The notes under the pieces are model-generated. The model saw only the letters and a program-made list of their open reading frames with translations. It had not been told where the DNA came from and did not search any database. From Thiotrichaceae bacterium (lineage in GTDB: Bacteria; Pseudomonadota; Gammaproteobacteria; Beggiatoales; Beggiatoaceae), in NCBI GenBank assembly GCA_029939505.1, contig JAOZSV010000027.1:1-32396 (forward strand): a DNA stretch of 32,396 nucleotides, given 5' to 3'. Each line of letters starts with the position of its first letter. Within the stretch, counting starts at the first letter, position 1. Positions 6,914 through 16,773 of this stretch are shown here, in pieces. The position numbers were made by a program, and so were the translations under genes.

Positions 6914-9016
6914 ATGGCACGTAAGACACCCATTGAGCGCTACCGTAATATTGGAATTATGGCGCATATTGATGCTGGCAAAACAACAACGACTGAACGC
7001 ATTCTCTATTACACCGGCGTTTCGCATAAAATGGGCGAAGTGCATGACGGTGCAGCCACTATGGATTGGATGGCACAAGAACAAGAACGGGGTATTACCA
7101 TTACCTCAGCAGCAACGACTTGTTTTTGGAATGGCATGGGACAACAATATCCAGAGCATCGTATCAATATTATTGATACACCAGGTCACGTTGATTTCAC
7201 CATTGAAGTTGAACGTTCATTGCGTGTACTTGATGGCGCGTGTGCCGTATTTTGTGCGGTGGGTGGAGTCGAGCCTCAATCGGAAACGGTTTGGCGACAA
7301 GCCAATAAATATGGTGTGCCTCGTCTCGCCTTCGTTAATAAAATGGATCGGGCTGGTGCAGATTTTTTGCGGGTCGTTTCCCAAATTAATAAACGTCTTG
7401 CCGTTCAGACTGCCGTTTTGCAGCTTCCTATTGGGGCAGAGGACAAATTTGAAGGCATTGTTGATCTGGTTAAGATGAAGGCCATTTATTGGGATGAGGC
7501 GACCTCTGGTGTACGTTTCTCTATAGAGGAAATTCCAGAAGCCATGCAATCTGAATGCGATAAATGGCGGGAAAATCTGGTAGAAATGGCGGCTGAAGCT
7601 AATGACACCTTAATGGAGAAATATCTTGAAGAAGGTGAATTAACTGAAGAAGAAATACGCCAGGGTATTCGTTCACGTACCTTAGCCAATGAAGTGATAC
7701 CAACTATTTGTGGTTCGGCCTTTAAAAATAAAGGTGTGCAAGCCATGTTGGATGCCGTTATTGAGTATTTACCGGCACCGACAGATGTACCGCCTGTTCG
7801 TGGTACTCTTGATGACCCACAGCAAACAGAAGCAACTCGTGCGCCAAGTGATGAGGAGCCTTTTGCCGCTTTAGCTTTTAAAGTGGCAACCGATCCCTTT
7901 GTGGGTTCTTTGACATTTTTCCGTGTTTATTCAGGGGTATTAAATTCAGGCGATTCTGTTTTTAATCCGATAAAACGGAAACGAGAACGGTTGGGCCGCA
8001 TTTTACTAATGCATGCCAATTCCCGTGAAGAAATAAGGGAAGTTCGGGCGGGTGATATTGCAGCCGTTGTTGGGTTAAAATCTGTCACCACAGGGGAAAC
8101 GCTTTGTGATAAAAACCACTTGATTACATTGGAAAAAATGGAATTTCCAACCCCTGTCATTTCTGTGGCCGTTGAGCCAAAAACGCAGGCAGATCAGGAA
8201 AAAATGGGCGTTTCACTGTCCAAACTCGCCGCTGAAGATCCGTCATTTCAGGTACGCACAGATGAAGAAACAGGGCAGACCATTATTTCTGGCATGGGTG
8301 AATTGCATTTGGATGTTCTTGTGGATCGTATGCGCCGAGAGTTTAATGTGGATGCCAATGTCGGTGCACCACAGGTGGCTTATCGAGAAACCATCCGTAA
8401 ACCTGTTGAAATCGAAGGAAAGTTCATACGTCAATCAGGTGGGCGTGGTCAATATGGGCATGTTTGGTTAAAGCTTGAACCATTAGAACCGGGTTCAGAC
8501 TATCAGTTTGTCAATAAGATCACGGGAGGAGATGTACCAAAAGAGTATATTCCAGCCGTTAACAAGGGTGTGGTCGATGCGATGCAAAATGGCGTTTTGG
8601 CCGGATATCCCGTTGTTGATGTCTCTGTCACCTTATATGATGGCTCATTCCATGAAGTTGACTCCAGTGAAATGGCATTTAAGATCGCAGGTTCTCAAGC
8701 GTTTAAAGAAGGGGCTAAAAAAGCATCGCCTGTATTGCTTGAACCTGTTATGGCAGTGGAAATCGTGACACCAGAGGATTACATGGGAGATGTCATGGGC
8801 GATTTGAATCGCCGTCGGGGTATTTTACAAGGGATGGATGAATTGCCAACAGGTAAAGTGATTCAGGCCGAAGTACCACTTGGGGAAATGTTTGGTTATG
8901 CGACGGACTTACGCTCACTAACGCAAGGACGTGCGAGTTATACCATGCAATTTGCCAAATACCATGAAGCCCCCAGTAGTATTGCTGAGGCTGTGATTAA
9001 AAAAAATCTGTCATAA
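6914..9016 (+). CDS. fusA: Elongation factor G
   Basis: 700 residues, the full length of EF-G, the GTPase that drives tRNA-mRNA translocation. G-domain motifs are present: [10 protein letters not shown] (about 17-26), the switch [10 protein letters not shown] and NKMDRAGAD. Domains II-V follow, with [11 protein letters not shown] in domain IV. The frame is intact. The start is fixed by [15 protein letters not shown], typical of the family, and comes right after the TAACTGA repeats. It is separated from rpsG by 171 nt of repeats and from tuf by 144 nt with two palindromes, unusually long spacers for a str operon. Confidence 0.98.
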   Translation: MARKTPIERYRNIGIMAHIDAGKTTTTERILYYTGVSHKMGEVHDGAATMDWMAQEQERGITITSAATTCFWNGMGQQYPEHRINIIDTPGHVDFTIEVERSLRVLDGACAVFCAVGGVEPQSETVWRQANKYGVPRLAFVNKMDRAGADFLRVVSQINKRLAVQTAVLQLPIGAEDKFEGIVDLVKMKAIYWDEATSGVRFSIEEIPEAMQSECDKWRENLVEMAAEANDTLMEKYLEEGELTEEEIRQGIRSRTLANEVIPTICGSAFKNKGVQAMLDAVIEYLPAPTDVPPVRGTLDDPQQTEATRAPSDEEPFAALAFKVATDPFVGSLTFFRVYSGVLNSGDSVFNPIKRKRERLGRILLMHANSREEIREVRAGDIAAVVGLKSVTTGETLCDKNHLITLEKMEFPTPVISVAVEPKTQADQEKMGVSLSKLAAEDPSFQVRTDEETGQTIISGMGELHLDVLVDRMRREFNVDANVGAPQVAYRETIRKPVEIEGKFIRQSGGRGQYGHVWLKLEPLEPGSDYQFVNKITGGDVPKEYIPAVNKGVVDAMQNGVLAGYPVVDVSVTLYDGSFHEVDSSEMAFKIAGSQAFKEGAKKASPVLLEPVMAVEIVTPEDYMGDVMGDLNRRRGILQGMDELPTGKVIQAEVPLGEMFGYATDLRSLTQGRASYTMQFAKYHEAPSSIAEAVIKKNLS

Positions 9017-9026
9017 TTGTTAATTT

Positions 9027-9069
9027 TTTCGAGGTTTAAGTTTTTTTTCAAAAAACTTAAACCTCGAAA
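9027..9069. repeat. Short palindrome, GAGGTTTAAG type
   Basis: The perfect arms TTTCGAGGTTTAAG and CTTAAACCTCGAAA surround the T-run/A-run core. It starts 10 nt after the fusA stop and may act as an mRNA 3' hairpin. Confidence 0.9.
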
Positions 9070-9078
9070 TGGTTAATT

Positions 9079-9103
9079 ATTGATAACTGGACACTGATAA
9101 CTT
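9079..9103 (+). promoter_or_regulatory. TAACTGG and TAACTTT heptamer variants in the fusA-tuf spacer
   Basis: TGATAACTGG and CTGATAACTTT are spaced 14 nt apart, between two palindromes. The near copy CTGATAATTGATAAC lies directly before the tuf ATG at 9147-9160. Confidence 0.55.
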
Positions 9104-9143
9104 TCAAGGTTCAAATTTTTCCTCAAAAAACTTGAGCCTCGAA
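9103..9143. repeat. Short palindrome, imperfect arms
   Basis: TTCAAGGTTCAAATTTTTCC against CAAAAAACTTGAGCCTCGAA: the family core is clear, with several mismatches between arms. It ends about 17 nt before the tuf start. Confidence 0.8.
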
Positions 9144-9160
9144 CACTGATAATTGATAAC

Positions 9161-10351
9161 ATGTCTAAAGAAAAATTTGAACGCAGCAAACCGCATGTCA
9201 ATGTCGGTACAATAGGTCATGTCGATCACGGTAAGACGACCTTAACAGCCGCTATGACTAAATGTATGGCGGAAAAACACGGTGGCGAATTTAAGGCCTA
9301 TGACCAAATTGATAACGCCCCTGAAGAAAAAGCGCGTGGTATCACCATTGCAACGGCTCACGTTGAGTATGAATCTGATAATCGTCATTATGCCCATGTT
9401 GATTGTCCTGGACATGCTGACTATATTAAAAATATGATTACTGGGGCAGCCCAAATGGACGGCGCGATTTTAGTCGTCTCTGCAGCTGATGGCCCAATGC
9501 CCCAAACTCGTGAACATATTTTATTGGCACGTCAGGTGGGAGTGCCTTATATCATCGTGTATATGAATAAAGCCGATCAAGTTGACGATGAAGAGTTGCT
9601 CGAACTGGTGGAATTGGAAATCCGTGAATTATTAGATAGCTATGATTTTCCAGGTGATGATACTCCTATTATTGTCGGCTCTGCCCTCAAAGCCCTTGAA
9701 GGTGACACAAGTGATATCGGATTGTCCTCTATCTATAAATTGATAGAAGAAATGGATGCCTATATTCCAGAACCGAAGCGCGATATTGATCAACCGTTTT
9801 TGATGCCCATTGAAGATGTCTTTTCTATATCGGGACGGGGAACTGTCGTTACAGGTCGTGTTGACCGTGGCATCGTGAAGGTAAGCGAAGAAATCGAAAT
9901 TGTTGGAATTCGTGACACCTTTAAGACGACATGTACTGGGGTAGAAATGTTCCGTAAATTGCTTGACTCTGGGCAAGCAGGCGATAATATTGGCGTTCTA
10001 CTACGGGGCGTTAAACGTACCGATGTTGAACGTGGACAAGTCCTTGCGAAACCAGGAACAATTACGCCACATACACATTTTGAATGTGAGGTCTATGTGC
10101 TAAGTAAAGATGAGGGCGGACGGCATACCCCATTTTTCAAAGGCTACCGCCCTCAATTCTATTTTCGCACCACAGATGTCACAGGTTCTTGTGAATTACC
10201 AGAAGGTGTAGAAATGGTCATGCCTGGGGATAATGTCAAAATGACAGTAGTACTGGGTTCGCCCATTGCGATGGAAGAAGGCTTGCGTTTTGCCATTCGT
10301 GAAGGGGGCAGGACTGTAGGTGCCGGTGTCGTTTCAAAGGTCATTGAGTAG
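9161..10351 (+). CDS. tuf: Elongation factor Tu
   Basis: 396 residues. Carries aminoacyl-tRNA to the ribosome as the GTP complex. GTPase motifs: GHVDHGKT (19-26), switch [15 protein letters not shown] (81-88) and NKAD (136-139). Domains II and III are complete and end [16 protein letters not shown] with the preceding IIVYMNK is a mild variation on the common FLNK(C/A)D. Start [24 protein letters not shown] is the family N-terminus (shown here in two halves: [24 protein letters not shown]). The leader has the heptamer variant TAATTGA followed by TAAC and the ATG, with no Shine-Dalgarno. Confidence 0.98.
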   Translation: MSKEKFERSKPHVNVGTIGHVDHGKTTLTAAMTKCMAEKHGGEFKAYDQIDNAPEEKARGITIATAHVEYESDNRHYAHVDCPGHADYIKNMITGAAQMDGAILVVSAADGPMPQTREHILLARQVGVPYIIVYMNKADQVDDEELLELVELEIRELLDSYDFPGDDTPIIVGSALKALEGDTSDIGLSSIYKLIEEMDAYIPEPKRDIDQPFLMPIEDVFSISGRGTVVTGRVDRGIVKVSEEIEIVGIRDTFKTTCTGVEMFRKLLDSGQAGDNIGVLLRGVKRTDVERGQVLAKPGTITPHTHFECEVYVLSKDEGGRHTPFFKGYRPQFYFRTTDVTGSCELPEGVEMVMPGDNVKMTVVLGSPIAMEEGLRFAIREGGRTVGAGVVSKVIE

Positions 10352-10406
10352 TCTTAAAACTCAGTTACTCTCAATGCTTAATATTTGACAATGGGAAAGT
10401 TTTACA

Positions 10407-10718
10407 GTGGCTAATCAAAGAATCCGCATTCGCTTAAAAGCCTTTGACCATAGATTGTTAGATCAATCAGCGCGTGAAATTGTAGAGACGGCAAGACGAA
10501 CAGGGGCGCATTTACGAGGTCCTATTCCTCTGCCGACTCGAAAAGAAAAGTTTACCGTGTTGATTTCACCGCATGTAAATAAAGATGCGCGAGATCAATA
10601 TGAGATTCGTACTCATAAACGTTTGTTAGACATTATTGATCCGACAGATAAAACAGTTGATTCATTAATGAAATTGGATTTAGCAGCAGGTGTTGACGTA
10701 CAAATTAAATTGAACTGA
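10407..10718 (+). CDS. rpsJ: 30S ribosomal protein S10
   Basis: 103 residues, the same length as E. coli S10, which also binds NusB in transcription antitermination. [20 protein letters not shown] is the conserved loop. The start is GTG at 10407, chosen because [19 protein letters not shown] is the family N-terminus and no ATG fits. First gene of the S10 series; it follows tuf by 55 nt, and I see no clear terminator or promoter between them, so str and S10 may be co-transcribed. Confidence 0.98.
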   Translation: MANQRIRIRLKAFDHRLLDQSAREIVETARRTGAHLRGPIPLPTRKEKFTVLISPHVNKDARDQYEIRTHKRLLDIIDPTDKTVDSLMKLDLAAGVDVQIKLN

Positions 10719-10720
10719 GA

Positions 10721-10755
10721 GTTAATGGTTAATAGTTAATGGTTAATGATTAATG
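10721..10755. repeat. Tandem heptamer array after rpsJ, five units
   Basis: Five contiguous 7-nt units: GTTAATG, GTTAATA, GTTAATG, GTTAATG, ATTAATG, beginning 2 nt after the rpsJ stop. Like the array after rpsG it lies at a gene end, but the unit differs. The rest of the spacer to 10885 contains ordinary AT-rich sequence and loose ACTGATGACTG-like words. Confidence 0.85.
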
Positions 10756-10885
10756 ACGGAAAGAATCAAGCCAAGCGGTGAAATTTTTACCGTATAATCA
10801 CTTGGGCTGCGAAATTCTGAACAGTAAACTGATGACTGTTAACTCGTTTTGAGGCTGACATATTTTTAACTCGCCTTAAACTGAA

Positions 10886-10892
10886 TAACTGA
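10886..10892 (+). promoter_or_regulatory. TAACTGA heptamer upstream of rplC
   Basis: AAACTGAATAACTGATAAG holds one perfect TAACTGA. Here a purine-rich Shine-Dalgarno region (AAAAAGGA) follows before the ATG, so the heptamer is 21 nt from the start and does not replace it. Confidence 0.5.
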
Positions 10893-10913
10893 TAAGAAGA
10901 AAAAGGAAAAAAA

Positions 10914-11561
10914 ATGGCTGTTGGAATAGTTGGTCAAAAAAGAGGAATGACTCGAATATTCACAGAAAATGGGCAATCTATCCCCGTGAGCGTCATTGAA
11001 GCACCTCCCAATCGGGTGACTCAGTTAAAGCAAATAGAAAAAGAGGGATATCGTGCCATTCAAGTAACCTGTGGCAACCGTCGTGCTAATCGTGTTAATA
11101 AGCCTGAAAGTGGGCATTTAGCTAAAGCGAGTGTAGAAGCCGGGCGGGGTTTTTGGGAATTTCGTTTAGAAGATGATCAACCTTTTCAAGTTGGCCATGA
11201 ACTCAAAGTTGATCGATTTAAAGAAGGTCAAAAAGTTGATGTAACAGGCGTGACAAAAGGAAAAGGTTTTACTGGAACAGTCAAGCGTCATCACTTTAAA
11301 ACACAAGATGCGACTCATGGAAATTCACTGTCACATCGCGCCGCAGGTTCGATAGGTCAAAATCAAACGCCAGGGCGAGTTTTTAAGGGTAAAAAAATGG
11401 CCGGACAGAAAGGTCATGTTCGTTGCACGATACAAAATCTTGACGTTATCCGAGTGGATACACAAAAACATTTATTGCTAATCAAAGGTGCCATACCTGG
11501 TGCGCCAGGTTGTGATGTGATTGTACAACCTGCAAAAAAGATTAACAACATTCGAGGCTAA
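10914..11561 (+). CDS. rplC: 50S ribosomal protein L3
   Basis: 215 residues. L3 is an assembly-initiating protein near the peptidyl transferase centre. [15 protein letters not shown] is diagnostic, and the glutamine in GQNQTPGRV is the site methylated by PrmB in E. coli. The start is fixed by [14 protein letters not shown] and a good AAGGA. Oddity: the last codons, CGA GGC TAA (Arg-Gly-stop), are the first bases of the palindrome at 11551-11593. The repeat has entered the extreme 3' end, replaced the native stop and supplied a new one. Confidence 0.98.
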   Translation: MAVGIVGQKRGMTRIFTENGQSIPVSVIEAPPNRVTQLKQIEKEGYRAIQVTCGNRRANRVNKPESGHLAKASVEAGRGFWEFRLEDDQPFQVGHELKVDRFKEGQKVDVTGVTKGKGFTGTVKRHHFKTQDATHGNSLSHRAAGSIGQNQTPGRVFKGKKMAGQKGHVRCTIQNLDVIRVDTQKHLLLIKGAIPGAPGCDVIVQPAKKINNIRG

Positions 11562-11593
11562 AGTTTTTTCTTTAAAAAAACTTTAGCCTCGAA
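11551..11593. repeat. Short palindrome overlapping the rplC stop, GAGGCTAAAG type
   Basis: The perfect arms TTCGAGGCTAAAG and CTTTAGCCTCGAA. The left arm encodes the last two residues and the stop codon of rplC. Variants with GCTA or GTTTAA after GAGG bring a stop near their edge, which may make such insertions tolerable. Confidence 0.93.
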
Positions 11594-11639
11594 ACCATTA
11601 AAAATGAGTTATTGCTAAAGATTGAATTAGGATTAAATA

Positions 11640-12257
11640 ATGGAACTAAGCCTACAAACAAAGACCGCCGAATCTGTAGGGGTTATAAGCATATCAGAGA
11701 GGGTATTTGCTGCACCTTTTAATGAGTCTTTGATTCATCAGGCGGTTACCGCTTATTTAGCTGGAGGACGGACAGGTACACGAGCGCAAAAAAACCGTGC
11801 ACAAGTCAAAGGTAGTGGGAGTAAACCTTGGCGGCAAAAAGGTACGGGTCGCGCACGAGCAGGGACAATAAAAAGTCCCTTATGGCGAGGCGGTGGTGTT
11901 ACTTTTGCGGCCAAGCCATCTGATCATTCGCAAAAAATAAATAAGAAAATGTATCAGACCGCCTTGCGCTCAATATTATCAGAATTAGTAAAGCAAGCGC
12001 GTCTTTTAGTCATTGAAGAGTTCACCCTTGAAAATCCAAAAACCCGAGACTTAGTTGCGCAATTAAAGGCATTTCATCTTGATGATGTGCTCATTGTCAC
12101 GGAAAATAGTGATGACAACTTAAAATTAGCCGCACGTAATCTGCATAAAGTAGAAGTGAAAGAGATAAAAAACCTAAATCCTGTCAGTTTAATTGGCTTT
12201 GAAAAAGTCTTGATAACACTCAAGGCCTTTAAGAAGTTAGAGGAGAGTTTGGCATGA
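11640..12257 (+). CDS. rplD: 50S ribosomal protein L4
   Basis: 205 residues. L4 reaches the exit tunnel through the loop [25 protein letters not shown] (about 63-87, shown here as [14 protein letters not shown] then [11 protein letters not shown]). In E. coli it is the autogenous repressor of the S10 operon, acting on the leader before rpsJ. The start follows 78 nt after rplC, a gap filled by the palindrome. The gene overlaps rplW by 4 nt (ATGA). Confidence 0.98.
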   Translation: MELSLQTKTAESVGVISISERVFAAPFNESLIHQAVTAYLAGGRTGTRAQKNRAQVKGSGSKPWRQKGTGRARAGTIKSPLWRGGGVTFAAKPSDHSQKINKKMYQTALRSILSELVKQARLLVIEEFTLENPKTRDLVAQLKAFHLDDVLIVTENSDDNLKLAARNLHKVEVKEIKNLNPVSLIGFEKVLITLKAFKKLEESLA

Positions 12258-12547
12258 AACCAGCCAGTTTAATGCAAGTGTTAGTTGCGCCTCATGTTTC
12301 TGAAAAAGCCTTGAGGGTGGCTGATTATCATAGGCAAATTGTATTTGAAGTGCGACCAAAGGCAACAAAGCTCGAAATTAAACAAGCGGTTGAATTTTTA
12401 TTTAATGTCAAAGTTGAAAAAGTACGGACAACAAACATAAAGGGCAAGCGCAAAAATTTTGGACGTATTCACGGAAAACGAGCCCATTGGAAAAAAGCTT
12501 ATGTCGGCCTACAACCTGGCTATGATATTAACTTCCGCTCAGATTAA
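12254..12547 (+). CDS. rplW: 50S ribosomal protein L23
   Basis: 97 residues; at the exit of the peptide tunnel, docking site for trigger factor and [13 protein letters not shown] and [16 protein letters not shown] are characteristic. Its ATG overlaps the rplD stop, implying coupled translation. rplB follows after 26 nt with an AAGGA site. Confidence 0.97.
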   Translation: MKPASLMQVLVAPHVSEKALRVADYHRQIVFEVRPKATKLEIKQAVEFLFNVKVEKVRTTNIKGKRKNFGRIHGKRAHWKKAYVGLQPGYDINFRSD

Positions 12548-12573
12548 GCCTTTCCAAGATAAAGGATATAAAC

Positions 12574-13395
12574 ATGGCACTTATTAAAGCAAAACCAACA
12601 TCGGCGGGAAGACGCTTTGTGGTAAAAGTGAGTACCTCCCAACTGCATAAAGGTTCCCCTTATAAACCATTATTGGAGAAAAAGACTAAAAAGGGCGGAC
12701 GTAATAATCGGGGACGAATCACTGTACGTCACCAAGGTGGAGGTCATAAGCAACATTATCGAATGGTTGACTTTAAACGCAAGAAGGATGGAATAACTGC
12801 TAAAGTCGAACGCATTGAATATGATCCTAATCGTAGTGCCCAGATTGCTTTAATTTTATATGCTGATGGAGAACGTCGTTATATTCTTATGCCTAAAGGT
12901 CTGAAAGTCGGGGACTCTATTATTTCTGGCCTTCATGTCCCTATAAAGCATGGCAACAGTATGCCGTTGCGATATGTCCCGATGGGAAGCCTGGTGCATT
13001 GTGTTGAATTAAAACCAGGAAAGGGAGGGCAATTGGCACGGAGCGCAGGGGCATCGGCACAATTAATTGGCCGTGAAGGCTCATACGCGACTTTACGATT
13101 ACGATCTGGAGAAATCCGGAAAGTATTAACGGAATGTCGTGCGACTCTGGGTGAAGTGGGTAATGTTGAACATAGTATTAGTTCTTTGGGAAAAGCGGGT
13201 GCTGCGCGATGGCGTGGACGACGACCCACCGTTCGCGGGGTAGCAATGAATCCAGTCGATCATCCGCATGGTGGTGGTGAAGGACGTAGTTCTGGAGGCA
13301 GACATCCCGTAACGCCATGGGGATTTCCGACAAAGGGCGCTAAGACTCGTCATAATAAACGCACAAGCAATATGATTGTACGTCGGCGGCGTTAG
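12574..13395 (+). CDS. rplB: 50S ribosomal protein L2
   Basis: 273 residues, the standard length. L2 is needed for subunit association and peptidyl transfer. The C-terminal [14 protein letters not shown] contains the conserved histidine (HPHGGG) linked to activity. [19 protein letters not shown] near residue 40-58 is typical. The reading frame is intact. After it the operon is interrupted by a 278-nt repeat-filled gap before rpsS. Confidence 0.98.
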   Translation: MALIKAKPTSAGRRFVVKVSTSQLHKGSPYKPLLEKKTKKGGRNNRGRITVRHQGGGHKQHYRMVDFKRKKDGITAKVERIEYDPNRSAQIALILYADGERRYILMPKGLKVGDSIISGLHVPIKHGNSMPLRYVPMGSLVHCVELKPGKGGQLARSAGASAQLIGREGSYATLRLRSGEIRKVLTECRATLGEVGNVEHSISSLGKAGAARWRGRRPTVRGVAMNPVDHPHGGGEGRSSGGRHPVTPWGFPTKGAKTRHNKRTSNMIVRRRR

Positions 13396-13404
13396 CATGA
13401 TAAT

Positions 13405-13485
13405 ATTCGAGTCTCGGCTAAAGTTTTTTTTAAAGAAAAAACTTTAGCCGAGAAAGTTTTTCTTCAAAAAACTTGAACCTCGAAT
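13405..13485. repeat. Nested palindromes, one inserted in another
   Basis: The outer copy is ATTCGAG (13405-13411) plus AAGTTTTTCTTC...AACCTCGAAT (13454-13485). Between these lies a complete second palindrome, TCTCGGCTAAAG...CTTTAGCCGAGA (13412-13453). The inner copy has CTCGG where the family usually has TCGAGG, changed on both arms. Confidence 0.85.
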
Positions 13486-13524
13486 AGATTTTTATAAATG
13501 CAAGTTGAGGGTAGCAAAACTTTA

Positions 13525-13624
13525 ATACGAATTAAGATTTTTTTGAAAGTGAAATTTTTTTGAAATCTGAGCACAGAGTTTTGCAAGAGGCTCACGATGC
13601 AAAATTTTAACTCTTAATTCGCAT
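13525..13624. repeat. Inverted-repeat element D, degenerate copy
   Basis: TACGAATTAAGA (about 13526-13537) faces TTTTAACTCTTAATTCGCAT (13605-13624). The same end sequence bounds the 175-bp element at 30482-30656. It lies in the rplB-rpsS gap and leaves only about 50 nt for an rpsS leader. Confidence 0.6.
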
Positions 13625-13673
13625 CAATAAAATTGCTATTTCTAAGCGATTTGACAATAAAGACAAACGAATT

Positions 13674-13949
13674 ATGCCACGTTCCATTAAAAAAGGGCCT
13701 TTTATTGACCTTCATTTATTAAAAAAAGTTGAAAACGCAGTGGCGACCAAAAGCAAACGTCCTATAAAGACATGGTCACGCCGTTCAATGATTATTCCTG
13801 AAATGGTAGGGCTAACCATAGCAATTCATAATGGGCGACAATTTATGCCCGTCTTTATGACAGAAAATATGGTTGGACATAAGTTAGGTGAGTTTGCCAT
13901 AACACGAACTTTCCGAGGCCATCAAACAGGAGGAAAGAAAACAAAATGA
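13674..13949 (+). CDS. rpsS: 30S ribosomal protein S19
   Basis: 91 residues; forms the head of the small subunit with S13. [20 protein letters not shown] and [16 protein letters not shown] are conserved. The frame is intact. It starts after the repeat-filled gap with no visible Shine-Dalgarno (AACGAATT before ATG). Confidence 0.97.
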   Translation: MPRSIKKGPFIDLHLLKKVENAVATKSKRPIKTWSRRSMIIPEMVGLTIAIHNGRQFMPVFMTENMVGHKLGEFAITRTFRGHQTGGKKTK

Positions 13950-13968
13950 AAACTGAAAACTGAAAAAT

Positions 13969-14301
13969 ATGGAAGTCTCTAGCACACATAAATATGCGCG
14001 TATTTCTCCACAAAAGTGCAGGTTAGTGGCTGATCAGATTCGTGGATTGCCCGTTGAACAGGCACTTAATCTATTGAAATTTAGTAAACAACGTGCCGCC
14101 CTTTTTCTTAAAAAGACATTGGATTCTGCTATTGCTAATGCAGAAAATAATGAAGGGGCAGATGTTGACGAGTTGCACGTTTCAGATATCTACGTGAATG
14201 AGGGACCAACCCTAAAACGTATGCGTGCCCGCGCAAAAGGTCGGGGTAATCGAATTTTGAAACGCACCAGTCATATTGCTGTGACGGTTTCTGACGCTTA
14301 A
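13969..14301 (+). CDS. rplV: 50S ribosomal protein L22
   Basis: 110 residues; its long beta-hairpin ([21 protein letters not shown]) lines the exit tunnel and is a macrolide-response site in other bacteria. The 19-nt spacer after rpsS holds AAAACTGAAAACTGAAAAAT: two 7-nt units, AAACTGA, then the ATG, a variant of the start-linked heptamers. rpsC follows after 10 nt. Confidence 0.97.
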   Translation: MEVSSTHKYARISPQKCRLVADQIRGLPVEQALNLLKFSKQRAALFLKKTLDSAIANAENNEGADVDELHVSDIYVNEGPTLKRMRARAKGRGNRILKRTSHIAVTVSDA

Positions 14302-14311
14302 GGGAAAAGTT

Positions 14312-14950
14312 ATGGGTCAAAAAGTACATCCGACGGGTATTCGCTTAGGTATTATCAAAGATTGGTCATCTAAATGGTATGCCAGTAACAAAGACTATGC
14401 AAATTATCTCAACACCGATTTGAAGGTACGAGACTTCATAAAAAAGAAGCTGGCACAAGCCTCTGTTAGCGAAGTGCGTATTGAAAGACCAGCACGCAAT
14501 GCGCGGATTATTATTCATACCGCTCGTCCTGGTATTGTTATTGGTAAAAAAGGTGAAGATATTGATAAGTTGCGAACTCAAGTTGCTGAAATGATGGGCA
14601 TTCCTGTACATATCAATGTCGAGGAAATTCGCAAGCCAGAAGTAGATGCCTATTTGGTCGCAGCGAATGTCGCACAGCAATTAGAACGTCGAATAATGTT
14701 TAGGCGGGCTATGAAGCGTGCGGTGGCTAATGCGATGCGTTTAGGAGCACAGGGAATTCGTATCAATGTCAGTGGGCGATTAAGCGGTGCAGAGATTGCA
14801 CGGACGGAATGGTATCGGGAGGGTCGTGTACCCTTACATACTTTACGTGCCGATATTGACTATGGGCTTGCTGAAGCCCACACCACTTATGGGGTGATTG
14901 GTGTGAAAGTCTGGATTTTTAAAGGTGAGATTATTGGTAAACAAAATTAA
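14312..14950 (+). CDS. rpsC: 30S ribosomal protein S3
   Basis: 212 residues, somewhat shorter at the C-terminus than the E. coli protein (233). KH domain motif VIGKKGEDI (about 72-80). S3 helps form the mRNA entry channel. The start [14 protein letters not shown] is the family N-terminus, and GGGAAAAG precedes it. A 135-nt AT-rich gap follows before rplP, longer than usual, without a palindrome. Confidence 0.97.
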   Translation: MGQKVHPTGIRLGIIKDWSSKWYASNKDYANYLNTDLKVRDFIKKKLAQASVSEVRIERPARNARIIIHTARPGIVIGKKGEDIDKLRTQVAEMMGIPVHINVEEIRKPEVDAYLVAANVAQQLERRIMFRRAMKRAVANAMRLGAQGIRINVSGRLSGAEIARTEWYREGRVPLHTLRADIDYGLAEAHTTYGVIGVKVWIFKGEIIGKQN

Positions 14951-15085
14951 TTGTATAATTTTTATTATAGGTGATTAATAAGCTAAGTGATTGATTGATA
15001 TAATTTTTATATTTAGTACTTTCAAGTACGCTTATTAAGGGACAAGTCTATTAATTTTGATGCCGTTTTTTAAGGACAGTAAGTG

Positions 15086-15499
15086 ATGTTACAACCTAAA
15101 CGTACCAAATTCAGGAAGCAACAGAAAGGCCGTAACCGAGGTTCGGCCATGCGCGGAAATAAGGTCAGTTTTGGTGAGTTTGGTTTAAAAGCGACTGGAC
15201 ATGGGCGTATTACTGCGCGTCAAATTGAGGCAGCACGACGTACCATTTCTCGTCACGTTAAACGAGGGGGGAAATTGTGGATTCGGATATTCCCCGACAA
15301 ACCAATTAGTAAAAAACCGCTGGAAGTCCGTATGGGAAAAGGTAAAGGAAACGTTGAGTATTGGGTGGCTTTAATTCAACCGGGTCGGATGCTTTATGAG
15401 ATTGAAGGCGTTTCTGAGGAAATTGCTCGTGACGCTTTTCGTTTGGCTTCAGCAAAGTTATCTGTCCCCACGACTTTTGTCAATCGGACGGTCATATGA
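15086..15499 (+). CDS. rplP: 50S ribosomal protein L16
   Basis: 137 residues. Contacts A-site t[22 protein letters not shown] is the family start, so the ATG at 15086 is preferred over the GTG one codon earlier; TAAGGA lies 7-12 nt upstream. [19 protein letters not shown] is diagnostic. Its TGA stop overlaps the rpmC start. Confidence 0.97.
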   Translation: MLQPKRTKFRKQQKGRNRGSAMRGNKVSFGEFGLKATGHGRITARQIEAARRTISRHVKRGGKLWIRIFPDKPISKKPLEVRMGKGKGNVEYWVALIQPGRMLYEIEGVSEEIARDAFRLASAKLSVPTTFVNRTVI

Positions 15500-15699
15500 T
15501 GAAAGCAAGTGAACTTCGAGTGAAAAGCACTGAAGAATTATATAAAGAGCTACTTGATTTATTACGTGAGCATTTTAATTTGCGTATGCAAAAGGTGAAT
15601 GAGCAATTAAGTAGGCATACCCAATTGAAAAGTGTTCGACGTGATATTGCACGAATTAAAACAATTCTTAAAGAGAAAAAGGTAGCATTGCATGGTTGA
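15496..15699 (+). CDS. rpmC: 50S ribosomal protein L29
   Basis: 67 residues (66 if the second ATG at 15499 is used; MKASELR is the family start). A coiled-coil protein at the tunnel exit. [28 protein letters not shown] is typical (shown as [28 protein letters not shown]). Overlaps rplP by 4 nt and rpsQ by 8 nt. Confidence 0.95.
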   Translation: MMKASELRVKSTEELYKELLDLLREHFNLRMQKVNEQLSRHTQLKSVRRDIARIKTILKEKKVALHG

Positions 15700-15970
15700 G
15701 GAGCAGTCTTTAGGCCAAGGGAGTAAAACACGAACCCTGACAGGACGTGTGGTCAGCGATAAGATGCACAAAACAATGACTGTATTAATTGAACGCAAGG
15801 TTAAACATCCTAAATATGGAAAATATATCAGGCGTTCAACAAAGCTGCATGTTCATGATGAAGATAATCTTTGTCGGATAGGTGATATTGTAGAGATTTC
15901 ACAGTGTCGCCCTTTGTCTAAAACGAAATCTTGGCGTTTACAGAGTGTGGTGACACGAACAGTCACTTAG
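15692..15970 (+). CDS. rpsQ: 30S ribosomal protein S17
   Basis: 92 residues with an N-terminal extension of about 8 ([12 protein letters not shown]) compared with E. coli. [20 protein letters not shown] and the OB-fold region [20 protein letters not shown]-like segment (here [20 protein letters not shown]) identify it. It binds the 5' domain of 16S rRNA. The start lies inside the rpmC end. Confidence 0.97.
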   Translation: MVEEQSLGQGSKTRTLTGRVVSDKMHKTMTVLIERKVKHPKYGKYIRRSTKLHVHDEDNLCRIGDIVEISQCRPLSKTKSWRLQSVVTRTVT

Positions 15971-15987
15971 TACAGGGAGTAAATTAG

Positions 15988-16356
15988 ATGATTCAAATGC
16001 AGTCAAGGTTAGTCGCGGCTGATAATAGTGGCGCTAAACAGTTGAAATGTATCAAGGTGTTGGGAGGATCGCATCGCCGCTATGCGGGTATTGGTGACAT
16101 TATCAAAGTGAGCATTAAGGAAGCGATTCCACATAGTAAGGTAAAGAAGGGTGAAGTTTATCAAGCTGTGGTAGTGAGAACACGTAAGGGTGTTAGGCGT
16201 GCTGATGGTTCTGTGATTCGCTTTGATGGAAATGCTGTTGTATTGCTGAACAATCAATTTCAACCTATTGGTACTCGTATTTTTGGGCCAGTCACCCGTG
16301 AGTTAAGAACAGAACGTTTTATGAGAATAATATCATTGGCACCTGAAGTTATTTAA
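15988..16356 (+). CDS. rplN: 50S ribosomal protein L14
   Basis: 122 residues; located at the subunit interface. [18 protein letters not shown] and [13 protein letters not shown] are conserved. CAGGGAG precedes the start. The next gene, rplX, is 91 nt away with a decayed palindrome between them. Confidence 0.97.
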   Translation: MIQMQSRLVAADNSGAKQLKCIKVLGGSHRRYAGIGDIIKVSIKEAIPHSKVKKGEVYQAVVVRTRKGVRRADGSVIRFDGNAVVLLNNQFQPIGTRIFGPVTRELRTERFMRIISLAPEVI

Positions 16357-16386
16357 AGATTAAAAGTAATTTAGAAAACATTTCAT

Positions 16387-16424
16387 ATTCGAGGTTGACG
16401 TTTTTTGAAGCGGAAAGCTCGAAT
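16387..16424. repeat. Decayed short palindrome
   Basis: ATTCGAGGTTGACGTTTTTTGAAG (arm and loop, in two parts: ATTCGAGGTTGACG, TTTTTTGAAG) is followed by CGGAAAGCTCGAAT. The outer CGA/TCG ends pair; the inner right arm has been lost. It lies in the rplN-rplX spacer. Confidence 0.65.
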
Positions 16425-16447
16425 TGATTATAGTTTATAGTTAAGTT

Positions 16448-16768
16448 ATGCGTAGAATTAAAATAGGCGATGAGATCGTCGTGATAGCCGGAAAGGATAA
16501 AGCAGCGCGTGGTCGTGTCATTCGCTATCGTGGAAAGGATCGCGTTGTCGTAGAAAATGTCAATTTGGTAAAGCGTCATACGCGAGGCAATCCTGTCCAA
16601 AATACACCCGGCGGTATTGTTGATAAGGAAATGCCGATTTCTATATCTAATATAGCACTTTTAAATCCAAGCACAGCAGCGCCTGATAGGGTAGGTTTTA
16701 AGTTTTTAGAGGATGGAACAAAGGTGCGCTATTTTAAATCGAATGGCGAAGTTATTACGGATTATTAG
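16448..16768 (+). CDS. rplX: 50S ribosomal protein L24
   Basis: 106 residues. KOW domain at the N-terminus ([19 protein letters not shown]). Early assembly protein. The start ATG follows TAGTTAAGTT without a Shine-Dalgarno. rplE begins 6 nt after the stop. Confidence 0.97.
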   Translation: MRRIKIGDEIVVIAGKDKAARGRVIRYRGKDRVVVENVNLVKRHTRGNPVQNTPGGIVDKEMPISISNIALLNPSTAAPDRVGFKFLEDGTKVRYFKSNGEVITDY

Positions 16769-16773
16769 TTATA

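Noticed and set aside
6914-9016. Long overlapping ORFs in other frames of fusA and tuf
   Set aside because: Shadows of the conserved genes with no family resemblance or ribosome-binding site.
9027-9069. Short palindromes taken as ordinary rho-independent terminators
   Set aside because: They have A- and T-runs inside the stem, not a T-run after it, occur inside genes and in both orientations, and lie within operons whose downstream genes must be expressed.
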